This document shows, piece after piece, positions 1 to 12,400 of a DNA stretch of 64,000 nucleotides (position 1 is the first letter of the stretch; each line of letters starts with the position of its first letter). The DNA lies in NCBI GenBank assembly GCA_036785325.1, contig JAXIVH010000015.1, forward strand, positions 5,797,789 to 5,861,788, read 5' to 3'. This stretch comes from Urophycis tenuis (Eukaryota; Chordata; Actinopteri; Gadiformes; Phycidae). The notes beneath the pieces were generated by a model, which saw only the letters and a program-made list of their open reading frames with translations, was not told where the DNA came from and made no database searches. Made by a program: the position numbers and the translations under genes.

Positions 1-2075
1 GATGCACCTGCAACAGAGACATCATCACATCACTCTCCATGCTGCTCCGCTGGTCTCCCACCTCAGCTCCAGCAGCCTGTCTCACCTGGTGTAGTACGTC
101 ACCGCCTGTCTCACCTGGTGTAGTACGTCACCGCCTGTCTCACCTGGTGTAGTACGTCACCGCCTGTCTCACCTGGTGTAGTACGTCACCGCCTGTCTCA
201 CCTGGTGTAGTACGTCACCGCCTGTCTCACCTGGTGTAGTACGTCACCGCCTGTCTCACCTGGTGTAGTACGTCACCGCCTGTCTCACCTGGTGTTGTAC
301 GTCACCGCCTGTCTCACCTGGTGTAGTACGTCACCGCCTGTCTCCAGTCCTTCCGACGGGCCTGGCAGTGAGCCTGGAGGAGACGGGCGCAACCGGCCCA
401 CAGGGTCGCGTCCGCCGCGTCCCGGACCGAGCCCGGCCGCGGCGGAGACCCGCCGGCGGCCCCGGCACTGCGGTCCTCTGTGGGGTCCTCCTCTGGGTCC
501 TCTGTGGGGTCCTCCTCTGGGTCCTCCAGGGCCAGCCTCTCTGGCAGCAGCTCCAGCGTGGCGCCCAGGACCTCGTCGCAGAGCGCCGTGCAGTCGGCGT
601 CACGCCCCGCCCGCAGCAAGGCGCTCGCGGCCTCCAGGTAGAGCTCGGCCACGGGGGGCAAGGCAGGGACCCCCGCAGTGTGGACCTGAGACACGGTGCC
701 AGACACCAGGGAGTCCACGGTCACCCGAGACCTCTGAGTCCTCTTCAACAGACATACGGTTCAAAATGGACCTGCTTTGAAATTTTACTAATTATTGTAG
801 AACATTGGGTTTTTCACAATATATTTCAGATTTTTACTGACCAAGAACGTACTGTGTATATATATTTTTTGTTTTGTTTTGTTTTATCTTGAATATCTGC
901 ACCAGTACACCACAAACTTTGACATAATAGGAATGTGAACGCTTACTTAGAAATACAACTCTGTCTCATTCTGGTAATATGTCACAATATTGTATTAATT
1001 ATTGCTTCAAAACCACAACATACTGGAATGCATGAATAGCGAGTAGAAGAAGCCAACGGCAGATACAATATATTCCACTATTATGATTTATGGCTCAACT
1101 TCAGAGAGTTGCACATTTTTTCTGTACAAATAAGTAAATGGTTGCAAACGGCCGGTAAAAGACGACACATAAAGTCAATTCATCTCTTTGTGTTGGATGG
1201 GGTTTTCAAATTTTTTTTTACCGCATGAGGATGATCTGAGTGGAGGGCAGCCAGCAGGTCCAGATAATGTTCCACACCCTCGGCCACCCTGAGATAACAA
1301 CACATGCACCTCACCACAGGCCCACGCCACGTGCTCCTCGCTGCGTCGTACATCTAGAATGAGGCTTCAGACGGGCGCTATACTCACCGTCCGTGGAGAA
1401 CACATTTCAGGGCCAGGCTGTGCAGGACGCTGGAGGACGAGGGGACAGACAGCAGGCTCTTCAGTGCCGGGCTGCTCAGCAACATGGAGGCGTGGAGAGG
1501 AGAGACCCCCGTGTTCGTGTTGGAGGCTGAGGCCGGGGGCAGCCTCAGAGCCTGAGGGACGAATGGCCAATGGAGATTTGCTAACCTCTTCATAATTAGC
1601 GCCTGACACTCACCCATTCGTACACAGACAGCAGTGTTGACCCTGCAGGGGAAAAGCCCGCAGGTCGGTAGCAGTAAGGTTTAAGTGTTCAGGGACACCT
1701 TGCCACTTAGTGAGGAGGAGCTGGGGATCAGACCAGCAACCTTCAGGTTGCCAGATAACTGGCCCTTCTGAGCCACTGCCGCACCAGAACACTGTTGACC
1801 CGTGTCTTAAGGTTTCTTCCCTCTGGGCTTGGGGAGATTGTCCCCTGCACCTCAGGGGAAACAGGGCAGTGGGTCCCAACCTTGAGGTCCCCTGAGATGC
1901 ATATGAGGTTGCAGGAGATTGCTGACATAAGCTAAAGCTATTTGATGATCCAGTCTCATAGACATCCTGTTTATACAAACTGCCCCATGATTCCTAGCCT
2001 CAAGTAAACCACTACTAATCACTTAATGTGCAGTAGACCAATCTGGTTACAAACATAACCCCCCCCTCCACACGC

Positions 2076-2124
<49 letters not shown>

Positions 2125-5100
2125 TGCGTTACCCACAGTGTTTAGCAGGCGAAGCCCCTCCATCTCTGCCTGTGAGTTTCCCAGCTGGCTGTAGACGTGC
2201 ACACTGCGGTGCAGTGCAGTGACACAGCAGGGGTCAGTCTCCATGGCCTTCCCGTAGCACTCGAGAGCCATCTGGGGGCGGCCCTGAGCATCACAGAAAT
2301 AACATAATAATCATCCTTCAGAATAGAGTATTTCTTTATTCATAAAATCATGGTCTGCAACATCAAATTTGTTCAAGTAGGACCTGTGACATTTTTCCAA
2401 ATCGGAACGAAAAAACAGTCCAACTTGTGCAACACGTTTTTTTTTTGTGTTGGAGTGATGTTGCGGACTTGTAACATTTGTATTTAGCTCGTAGATCAGG
2501 AACGCCACGGGCGGTTCCACTTTAACAGATGATGGCAAACATCAAATGTTACGCGCAGCAACAGGCATGCATTTCTGAGAGAGACAGCTTTTTGGACTTG
2601 TACCATGTTGGCGAGGCACCGGCCTGAGAGAATGTGTGCGTCTGCCAGGAGATTTCTGGGGGCCGGGAGAGAAAAAGCTCTCTGGAATTCAGACAGAGCT
2701 TCTGCATGGCGTCCATCGCTTAGCCATTCCGCCCCTACACGTAGCACACATTTGAAAAACATGAGCAATTTATTTATTTAAAATATATATAACATTATGT
2801 CTATTTTTTTACCCAGGAACTGGGTAGAAAAAAAAGCACTGCCAATCGCAAACTACTCAAAATACAACTCTGAAAATAGTCTGGTATGAACTTTGTTGTG
2901 GAATTCAGGAAGAAATGTGATAACTATTGTTGCTTTACTAGCACTAATAAAGAACATGGGAATAACCAACCTTGTTTTTCTGACTGACTCCTGCTATGAC
3001 TCCTCTGATTGCCTGACTTGTAACATCACTTTGAAAGTGTCAGCCTAAAAACTACATGTACATTTGCATTGAACTTAACAGGTAGGGTAGGTGATTTGGA
3101 GATTCTTTTCGTTTGTTGTGCATTTGACTTCATGGTTGCCATGGGGCTGTCAAGAGACTTGACAAATATGACAAAACCGTTCCGCTGCAGACCTTGTGCG
3201 ACGACCGTGCAGATCTCCAGCAGGTCCTTCATCTGCGTGGGCTCTGCCACCACGCGTGGGTGCTCAGCAGGGTCAGATGTTCCCAGAGTCCTCTTCTGCT
3301 GCTGCTCCTCTTCAAGAGCAGATAATCGATCTGACAGAGATGACAACTCTTCCTACGACACATAAAGACAGACAAACAACCACGAGACAAAGCCGCTGTC
3401 ATCAATATGAGGTTTACATTCAAACATCATATTGCGAATCTTACCACCCGACTACCGCAACACAGTATAGTTGAGGCAGTCTGTATAGAGTATGAGGCAG
3501 TCTGTATAGAGTAGCTCAGAGGCAGTCTGTATAGAGTATCACTGAGGCAGTCTGTATGGAGTATAGCTAAGGAAGTCTTTCTGTGCGTCCGAGATAATGG
3601 TGATATAATCTACAGACATGCTGATGCTTCGTCTCCAAAACCCCAGACTTAGTTCATCATCCTGCCCTCAGATTCATCACCATGGTTCCCATGAAAGTCC
3701 TCATCACATTCTGTATGGCAACAAGTGTGATTAACACTTGCATCTTTTCCTTCATATATCCCTTCATCATGCTTTAGGACGTCTAAGCTGAACTGGGCCA
3801 CAGGACCTTACCTAACTCGCTGTCATGTGTTTAAGGTCCCACAGGTTTATCCTAAACTTGAATTCCACCTTGAGGTTTGTGTGCACCAACCACATGGAAG
3901 TACCTACAGCATACCTTCAGGACAGACTCACTACCATGGACCATTCAGAACCACTGTTGTTTTCAGTGACTATATCCAGATTCGGTTAAAGGGATATTCC
4001 GCCATTTTTGGAAATAAGCTAATTTTCCACCTTCCCTCGAGCAAAACAATCGAGATTTACCCTTTTCCCGTTCATCCAGCCGTTCTGTGAGTCTGGCGGT
4101 ACAACTTTTAGCTGTAGCTTAGCATAGATCATTGAATCGGATTAGACCATTAGCATCTCGCCCGCTAGCATCACGCTTAGAAGTGACTACAATTTCCGGA
4201 ATTTTTCCCATTTAAAACTTGTCTCTTCTCAAGTTTGAAAGTGCAATAAGACCGACGGAAAATGAAACGTGGCGATTTACTAGGCTGATTTTACCCGGAA
4301 CTATACTCTCATTCTGGCGTAATAATCAAGGAAAGTTGCAAAGGTACCATGGGCGCAGTGATATGACGCGCCTCAAAGTATAGTCCCGGTAGGCATAAAG
4401 CAATGAGTTCCAGCAACTTTCAGTTAGCAGGTAATCACGTTGGTTGTATTGCCGGAAGAAGCCTACATGGACTATTGAGGCGCTGCGTCATATCACTGCG
4501 CCCATGGTACCTTTGCAACTTTCCTTGATTATTACGCCAGAATGAGAGTATAGTTCCGGGTAAAATCAGCCTAGTAAATCGCCACGTTTCATTTTCCGTC
4601 GGTCTTATTGCACTTTCAAACTTGAGAAGAGACAAGTTTTAAATGGGAAAAATTCCGGAAATCGTAGTCACTTCTAAGCGTGATGCTAGCGGGCGAGATA
4701 CTAATGGTCTAATCCGATTCAATGATCTATGCTAAGCTACAGCTAAAAGTTGTACCGCCAGACTCACAGAACGGCTGGATGAACGGGAAAAGGGTAAATC
4801 TCGATTGTTTTGCTCGAGGGAAGGTGGAAAATGAGCTTATTTCCAAAAATGGCGGAATATCCCTTTAACTCTGCATTTCTCTGTATCTCAACACCATAAC
4901 GCAGTATCTTGCTCTCTTCGGCTCTCCCTCATGACATCGCTCAACTCCTACCTACAGAACGTGTACACTAATTACCTCTGTGAGAGCACGCTTGTGTGTC
5001 AGGATCTTACGTCACAAGCGTGTAAACACAGAGTTTCTCACCGTCAGGTCCTGGATGCGCTTCAGTCTGCAGGTGCACAGCCACACGGCCCACTGAAGAC

Positions 5101-6343
5101 ACAGTAGTCGCAAGACACCGGAACACAAGGGGGCGTCGCCCAAGACCTTCAGAACAGCACGCCAGCAAATGGATCCATCTGAAGACCTTTCACCACGCTT
5201 CCCCACCACCTGAAGAGCTGATGGGGAAAAGTTCAAATGCAAGTCGTTTATCATCAAATGTACCAGCATCACTTAAATGTTTCGTTCCAACATGGTAGGA
5301 AGAATGATTCAAAGAAAAATAAGATTGAGTAAAATAATAAAATAAAAGTAGCAATGGAGTCAATACAGTGAGTTGAATTAACCATTCATTCGTATTCAGC
5401 ACTGATTGTCAGTCTACTTTACCATTTAATCATATTAGCATACATGTTGAATCCGTAGCAACGGACTTGCAGTCAATCTTAGATACATGAGGTCAGTATG
5501 GAGGAGGGGATCAGGAGCTCAAGGATGCCCACACGCAGACTGAACATAGAGTACCTTTCGGCGTCGAACACCCGAACCACTAAGAACTTCTTAGTGGTTC
5601 GGGCGTTCCACTTCGAATTGAACAGAACATTGTTCCACCACGACTAATAATTCACCTCTCTCCACGCCTTCTGTGAGCAGCGCCTCAGCCTGCGACGTCT
5701 GGGACTGAGCGATGGAGAACGCACACGCGTTGTAAACCACGCTCAGCTCCAACTCAGCGAATTCCCCCGTGGCAGGGAGACCTCCAGCAGGACAAGGGGG
5801 ACAAGACTTACAAACCAGGCACAGGCTAACATGACAAGATCCGACCAAATAACATCAGTATCACCATAATATAACTTGGCAATGGCACCTTGGATTTTTC
5901 TTAAAAGTTTGTGAAAGTCAGAACAGCGGGACCTCAGGTTGCTCTGGTCCCCGTCACGGCTGGAAGGATGTCCTCCTTGTCGCTAGACACAATACGACAC
6001 AACAAGGCACGATGAGAAACTATTGGTATACAAGCTGGCTATAAGGGAGCAGCATAGCATATTTGATTAGCTATATTGACGGTGAGACATGCATCATCGG
6101 GAGCAGAACTGTTCATCTTCCGACACCAACATGTGCTGGGAGAACAGAACCGTTCACCTTCCTACACCATCATGTGTGACAGCCAGAGCAGAACCGTTCA
6201 TCTTCCTCCATCATCATGTGTGTTACACCATCATGTGTGACAGGAGAGCAAAACAGCTCCCTCACCTTCCAATCCTCCACCAGCTCGTTATTCCCCCTGA
6301 CCCACAGAGCCAGCAAACAGCGCGGTCTCTCCAAATCAGCCAT
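1..6343 (-). CDS. FANCG: Fanconi anemia group G protein, 3' end cut by window
   Basis: This TPR-containing subunit of the nuclear Fanconi anemia core complex acts in interstrand crosslink repair. Coding exons read on the minus strand: 6266-6343, 5889-5982, 5656-5781, 5042-5178, 3193-3352, 2604-2734, 2133-2283, 1388-1580, 1222-1288, 318-733 and 1-7, giving about 520 codons. All phases close. The start at 6343 opens MADLERPRCLLALWVRGNN, matching the CLDLWREKND start of human FANCG. Other family matches are KLLRKIQGLPA at the exon 2/3 join, the TPR-like ALSEFQRAFSLP, YSQLGNSQAEMEGLRLL and VEHYLDLLAAL, and YYTRCI at the last join. Human FANCG is 622 residues, so roughly the last 100 lie left of base 1. 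Exon 10 carries an acidic EDPEEDPT repeat. The acceptors of exons 4 and 8 were chosen by frame and are less certain. Exons 1 and 10 are followed by tandem copies of their own splice donors. Confidence 0.9.
76..345 (-). repeat. 29-bp minisatellite multiplying the FANCG exon 10 splice donor
   Basis: There are nine nearly identical 29-bp units. Read on the minus strand, each holds the last coding bases of exon 10 (GTGACGTACTACACCAG) followed by the donor GTGAGACA. The authentic exon end is 318. Equivalent donors recur every 29 bp down to 86. One unit carries a single A/T change. Confidence 0.95.
1655..1800 (-). mobile_element. tRNA-headed SINE copy in FANCG intron
   Basis: On the minus strand the stretch begins with an A-box-like GGCAGTGGCTCAGAAGGGCC, continues to a B-box-like GGTTGCTGGTCTGATCCCC, then CTCCTCCTCACTAAGTGG. 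Related copies are at 25540-25640, 33715-33935 and 37690-37900. It lies in the intron between FANCG exons 7 and 8. Confidence 0.6.
2070..2122. repeat. (CA)n microsatellite
   Basis: A CA dinucleotide run starts about 10 bp past the FANCG exon 7 donor, within the intron. Confidence 0.95.
3473..3575. repeat. Short minisatellite, about 25-bp unit
   Basis: Four imperfect copies of GAGGCAGTCTGTATAGAGTA lie in FANCG intron 4, about 120 bp upstream (in gene sense) of the exon 5 acceptor. Confidence 0.85.
3986..4868. mobile_element. Foldback DNA transposon with TTAA ends (T2/Kolobok-like MITE)
   Basis: Two inverted arms of about 390 bp (3986-4379 and 4474-4868) surround a loop of about 95 bp. The ends read TTAAAGGGATATTCCGCC and its complement, so a TTAA sits at both edges like a target-site duplication. 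The terminal motif fits TTAAAGGRR, which I recall for the T2 MITEs linked to Kolobok transposons; that family name is inference. I see no transposase ORF, so it is non-autonomous. It sits in FANCG intron 4. Confidence 0.75.
5566..5608. repeat. Near-perfect palindrome
   Basis: Two 21-nt arms (5566-5586 and 5588-5608) are complementary with one mismatch and a single-base loop, in FANCG intron 3 about 50 bp past the exon 3 donor. Confidence 0.85.
6099..6270 (-). repeat. Degenerate minisatellite containing the FANCG exon 1 splice donor
   Basis: There are four degenerate units of 41-64 bp. On the minus strand each contains GGAAG followed by GTGA or ATGA and a conserved CTGTTCTGCTC-like block. The first unit is the real exon 1 end plus donor (exon end 6266). 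One further copy keeps GGAAG/GTGAAC and two carry ATGAAC. Confidence 0.75.
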
Positions 6344-7205
6344 GAAACACACACGTTACCGACTATTTAACACTACACTCCCGTGACTACACTGTTATTT
6401 GAACTCTTCCTCACGTCCCGCCGCGGTCACAGGAAGTACCGTCCACACGGCATCCAGCTGGTGACGACGACAGCTTTCCCTGTCGGACAACAGAGGAACT
6501 ACAGCGGACTTCACGGTCATGAAGCAACGCTCCCTTGTTCGTCGGGGTTTCCACCAGATGGCGTATTAGACTGATGCCGAGGGTGTTTTGGAAACATTCT
6601 CTCTTCAGCTGTCAAACTATGATAACACCGACTTAATGACTTTTTATTACATCATTGTGAGTGCAGGCACACACAGTAACCCCTTTGCAATTCATCCTGT
6701 TGGAACTTACTCCAACTTGGTTGGAGTGAGGGAGGTGGTGAAGGACTGCAGAAAGCCTCTTCAGAAGTAGAGAAACCACAAATAGAAGGGTCTACAACCA
6801 GCTAATGTAATTCAAAGGCAATACCAGTGTTAGAGCTGAGTCACGGCTAGGTCTGCCAGGACAGCCATTTCCTCCATCCCCCCATTACACCAAGGTGACT
6901 CCCCTCTTTTCTCACCCTCTCCTCTCCTCCCATCCTCTCTCTCTCTTCATTCTTCATCACATTCCCTCGTGTCACCCATTTTCCTCTGAAGCACTCTGGA
7001 TATAATATGATTTGGGGACAAAATATGATCCATGTGCTGTTCTGTCTTCAGTGTTTCTCCAAACCCACCCATAGAATATTGCACTTCCTGCTGGCTCACA
7101 CGTTTCAATGTACATTTCAGTCACCTCCGTTCATGTCTCTTATTCAGATCGTGCATCATTCCACTTTTTCTTAACCTAACCTCTCTGTCTCCCTCTGTTA
7201 CTCCC

Positions 7206-7247
7206 TTTGTCTCTCTCTCTCTCTTTGTCTCGTTCTCTGTCTCTGTC

Positions 7248-7344
<97 letters not shown>

Positions 7345-7370
7345 GTCTCTCTCCCCCCCCCCCCCCCCCT
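7206..7370. repeat. (CT)n tract with C homopolymer
   Basis: An almost pure TC dinucleotide stretch is interrupted by TG and ends in an 18-base C run. Apparent Ser/Leu or Arg/Glu ORFs are products of the repeat. Confidence 0.95.
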
Positions 7371-8247
7371 GTCTCTCTTCAAGGTCAGGTTTGTTCTAGA
7401 AAGAGTCAAGCTGCTCACCTTCCTCCCACTGATCCTATGATATCATATCCACAGGAAACGAGCCAGCCCTCAACTCACCTATTCTCAGAGGATTTCCTTC
7501 TCCCTACTGAGGAAACAGACCGACATGTGGCAGCGGTTGAGGTCTGGTGTGCTTAATGAAATGTTCTGAGAGAACCATGATTTAGTGGGCAAGACACCAC
7601 TGACCATGACGCCACACGAATGACAAAGACATCTAGATATTTTATCAACCCCCTTGGGTGAAATGTGTGTTCTTAGCTTGTTACCAAGGGCACAGGCAGG
7701 CGCGTGGTGACCTGAGAATAAAGGTGCATCTTTGAATGGTGTGGGGGAGACAGCAGCATCTGGAGGAAACCCACATGACCAAACAGCCTCCTCACAGGGC
7801 GATGCCTGCGTTGACCCGGGTCCTCGTTTCAATCACAAACAAAGCTTCTAACATCAAGTCTGTTGGTGAAGATAATGATGCTGTAGTAAATGGTCCTGAC
7901 AACACATTAAAGCATGCAAGGGGATAATGTAGCAGCCATGTGTCAAGTCAATCTATTATGGTCTGTATCCTTATACATAACACATGAAGTGGGCTGGAGG
8001 GGGGGATTAGTTCTACAAGGGTGGGCATGGATCCTCAAAGATCATACACTGAACCTGTGCGCAGCAACACATCAAACATGCAGTGCAATCATGCAGGAAG
8101 TGACACGTTTAAATATTCATATGCATATCATGGAGCATTTACTCAAATGGTTGGCTTTTTTTTCAGAGAGCTTACTACTGGTGGGCAGAGTGCAAATGTC
8201 TGCTGTTCGAACATTCACAACTGCTCCTTTAAGATAATGAACTCGGC

Positions 8248-8250
<3 letters not shown>

Positions 8251-8335
<85 letters not shown>

Positions 8336-8348
8336 CGCGTGCGTGCGG

Positions 8349-8420
<72 letters not shown>
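8251..8420. repeat. Compound (GT)n-(GC)n-(GA)n microsatellite
   Basis: About 76 bp of GT is followed by a short GC alternation, then 70 bp of GA. The alternating purine-pyrimidine part could adopt Z-DNA. Confidence 0.95.
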
Positions 8421-8421
<1 letters not shown>

Positions 8422-9360
8422 CAAAACGAGGGAGTGAGATCAATAGGTGATAGGTGTGGCTAGCTAGAATTGGTGTCGTCAAAGCAAGTTATCCCCCAGG
8501 ATCAGCAGTGGCGGAGCTGGAGCCAGCCCTGTGTGGTGTCTGCTGTGCAATTTATCTCCACGCACGATGCACATAACGGCGTTATGCTCAGCTCACCCTG
8601 ACCACGTAGAGACCCCCCCCCCCCCCCCTTACCGTCAACACGCGGACATGCGAATACGTTCGTGTAACGCGATACACATATCACAGAATACGCACACATC
8701 TGTCACGGGGAGCGCACGCCATGACGATGTGTGGACGACAGAGATGTTGTCAGTGAGCCAGCAGGTACCGGTCCCAGATGGCTCCGTGTGGATCTGCAAA
8801 CTCACTCTGCAGCAGCAGATAGCGAGGGCATCAGCAGAACACGGAGCACACCCACTCGGCCACACGCGGTGCAGGCAGCCACACAGGGGGGGGGGGGGGG
8901 TCTGTCGTGATAGTGAGGGTCTCACATGGTCACTATGATGTAGTTTCGCATTTCGTATGTTGTGTCACATGAAACACTTTTATTTCCCTCTCTGTGATCA
9001 AAACCAATATTCAGATCCAGATGAATGTGCCGATGTTTTGATGATTCATAATGAATGGATGCATTTTAAGTTACTAATAGAGGACTTGGTTAAACGTTGA
9101 CACTTTAGATTGTAATTCCAACAAATGTTCCTATGAGCTGTCCTACAATGAATATCAGTGAAAAAAGTTATTTTTTAAAATATCTATATTAAAAGTTGTT
9201 TCAATATGGCTTGGCTTGGCTATGCTATGGCTTTGTCACTGTGCTGATAGTCATCGTATAGATTTCGGCCACTCAGAAGGTGAGCACGGCTGGAGGCCTC
9301 TGCTATGTCTCTTTAAATAGAATGCGGCTGGATGCTGACTAACCGCTTTTCCCTCCCCAC

Positions 9361-9368
9361 TATATAAG
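9361..9368 (+). promoter_or_regulatory. TATA box of NEFH
   Basis: TATATAAG lies 50 bp upstream of the NEFH ATG, following CCTCCCCAC. This spacing puts the start site near 9390 with a very short 5' UTR, as is usual for tissue-restricted intermediate filament genes. Confidence 0.75.
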
Positions 9369-9417
9369 ACCCAGAGCATCGCTGTGGTGCAGTTACAGAT
9401 CCTCCGGCTCAGCCAAG

Positions 9418-12400
9418 ATGAGCTTCTACGTGGATCGCCAACAGTACTATGGGCCGGCCGCCTACCGCAAGGTCCGGCCGGTGTCTCTGGCTCCCGCAGG
9501 CTTCCATTACAAGAGGCGCCGCGCAGCCACCACTTACAGCCAGGACCCCTCCGACCACCCGGACACGGCATACAACACAGACACCGTGAGGAGAACCGAG
9601 AAAGAGATCCTGCAAACTCTGAACGACAGGTTCGCCGGCTACATCGACAAGGTGCGCAACTTGGAGCTACACAACCGTAACCTCGAGGCAGAGGCTGCGG
9701 CGCTGCGCCAGAGCCAGGCGGGACGCGCCTCCGTTGGAGAGCACTACGAGCGAGAGCTCGGAGACTTGAGGGACCATTTACAACAGCTGTGTGGGGAGAA
9801 GGCGGGCGCGCTCCTGGAGCAAGAACACCTGGAGGAGGACATCCAGAACGTGCAGGCACGGATCGATGACGAAGCCCGCAACCGTGAGGAGATGGAGGCC
9901 GCGGTGCGTGCCATGAACAAGTACGTGGACGAGTGCGGGCTGTCGCGCTCGGAGCTGGAGAAGAAAGTTCGCGCCCTGGAAGAGGAGGTCGACTTCGTGA
10001 AGAAGAACCACGAGGAGGAGGTGAGCGAGCTGCTAGCGCAGATCCAGGGCTCGCAGGTGAACTTTGAGGTGCGCGACTCCATGAAGGCGGACGTCACCAA
10101 CGCACTGCGGGAGATCCGCTCCCAGCTGGACAGCCACGCCAACAAGAACGCCACGCAAACCGAAGAATGGTTCAAAGGTCAATATTACATTTTATTTATC
10201 TTTTTCATCAAATACGAGTAAAAATGTTTAGTTTTAAATGTACGAATATTAAAGTAAAGTGCCTTGCTCAAGGGAATCTTTTGAAACTATAGTTGGCTAT
10301 TTCACACGAAAACCGCTCTCTGAATAAGATCAACGCAAAACGCAATGCACATTGGTTTGACTACTTCACAATAGTTTATCCTAACTCATTCAAAAGCAGC
10401 ACTCTGCAGAAAGATACAAAAAAGAACTAGGCCTACACATGAGTTCTGGTAGGCTATAGGAGCCTTCATCTGCAGTCGCATCGTTGTCACGTGCGAATGC
10501 ATTTGAATGCATCGGAAAATGATGCACTGCAGGTTTGAGAAAGCACACAGGCAGATAGTATTTGGTGCTGTGTGGTCAGTTCCATGCAGGTTCGCTGTCG
10601 ATCGGGTGGTATTGCAGAATCCTTCTCTTAAAACTGCAATGCCACTTTACCACCACACACCTAAGACCTGCTGGTCATGTGCGTGGGCTGCTGAAAGACA
10701 AGCCGAAAGTACCTGGGGACAGCGATATTTAGTAATTCAGCGCCAAACAGCGTCTCTGAAACAGCTTGTGGATAAATACACATCATATTAACTCAACATT
10801 ACACTGACCTTGGGCTGTAGTTGGCTCACGCCTCCCTCAGTGGCGTGGATGTTTCTGCTTGACCTCAGTGGCGTGGTGGGGCGGCAGACTGCAGCAGCGT
10901 GCTGGGGTTATTGAGGCTGTTTGGCAGAGATGGGGAGCTGAGTCAGACCCCTGACTGGCAGACTGTGGCTTTCAAGGTTACTCAGTCCCAGAGCGTGACC
11001 TTAGACAGGAAAGGGAGCAGCTCAGATATCTGTTGGAAGAAGACGTTGTACCACTCAGATGGGATCTTTTGTCATTTTGTTGCGTAATTTCATCGCCATG
11101 CCTTCATGAACCCCTCCCTGGACATTCATCTTAGATTTAATGGACATCTGGCCATGCCATACCCTACGAGCGCTCCATCTTAGGAGCGTTCGTATGGCAT
11201 GTCATCATCAAATTAAAGACACGTTCATCACATTCTGCGGGCCTTAAGTCATTCCTCCTCCAGCGCCATGGTAACTGCGTGGGGCCGCTCCGTGTTCTGT
11301 TTGGGTCTGCGGGTTCTGCAGTGCGGATGGACCGACTGTCGGACGCCGTCAGGACCAACCAGGACGCCATCCGCGGCTCTCAGGACGAGATCTCTGAGTA
11401 CCGCCGCCAGCTCCAGAGCCGCACCATCGAGCTGGAGACCCTGCGCGGGACCAAGGACTCCCTGGAGCGACAGCGCATGGAGAGCGAGGACAGACACCAC
11501 GGAGACGTGGGCTCCTTGCAGGTACGGCCTTTACCCTGCCATCGCACTCCTACTTGGATACATGAATAAGTCTCACTGAGGCCAAGCGGCACCTTTCTGA
11601 GGGAGACCCGTTTAGCAGCACTCTTGGTGCTGGACAGCTCCATAACAGCCGCAGACTGAGATTAACATTGTGTCTCCGTGTTTCTCTCTGTCCTCAGGAG
11701 ACCATCCACCAGCTAGATGGTGAGCTGAAGAGCACCAAATGGGAGATGGCCACCCAGCTGAAGGAGTACCAGGAGCTGCTCAACGTCAAGATGGCTCTGG
11801 ACATCGAGATTGCTGCTTACAGGTAAGGGCTGCACCGCAAAGGCCGCGGATCAGGTCACCGCGGCCGTCTGATACGGTGTCACACTACCGTATCATATCA
11901 TACGGGCTGGCTTCAGAACAAACCATGACTGACCGCCATGCTGACAGAGGACGTCCTGCTGTGTGCCCCCCACAGGAAGCTCCTGGAGGGAGAGGAGAAG
12001 CGCTTTGTGTCCGGGGGCAGTGTGTTGTCCTACACGGCCAGCAGGCTCTCCAGCCACCTGAAGCTGAAGGGAGAGGAGATCTCAGACACCGTCATCGTGG
12101 AGGAGCAGACCGACGAGACCCAGGTGACAGAGGTCACCGAGGAGGCGGATGAGGAGGAAGAGGAGGAGAAGGAAGAGGAAGAAGAGGAGAAGGAAGAGGA
12201 AGCCACCGAAGATGTAGCGGAGGTAGAAGCCGAGGACGAGAAGGAGGAAGACGCTGAGGAAGAAAAGGCAGAGGTGGAGAAGGTGGAAGAGGAAGCAGAT
12301 GGTAAGGCAGAAGAGGAGAAGGAAGATGAGGCAGAAGAGGAAGAAGAAGCTAAAGAGGACGAGGACAAGAGCAAGACTCCTGAAAAAGCCATTTCCCCTC

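Larger units (their letters stand above)
6344..9360. other. FANCG-NEFH intergenic region
   Basis: I recognise no gene. The first 250 bp upstream of the FANCG start are GC-richer and are the likely FANCG promoter. The rest holds a CT tract with a C run (7206-7370), a compound GT/GC/GA tract (8251-8420), a C run near 8611-8628 and a G run near 8887-8900. ORFs here are repeat-coded. Confidence 0.7.

Noticed and set aside
76..345. CRISPR-like 29-bp direct repeats
   Set aside because: Units are contiguous with no spacers and include a splice donor inside a vertebrate gene, so this is a minisatellite.
292..892. Plus-strand ORFs over FANCG exon 10
   Set aside because: They are shadows of the minus-strand exon, whose frame continues the FANCG protein with matching splice phases.
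5179..5209. Upstream acceptor for FANCG exon 4 (CTCTTCAG before GTGGTGGGG)
   Set aside because: It puts the exon out of phase with exon 3 and gives a quick stop. The acceptor giving D-G-S-I-C-W keeps the frame.
7032..7556. ORFs rich in Ser/Leu or Arg/Glu over CT/GA tracts (also 8021-8482 and 49924-50344)
   Set aside because: They are encoded by dinucleotide repeats and are not genes.
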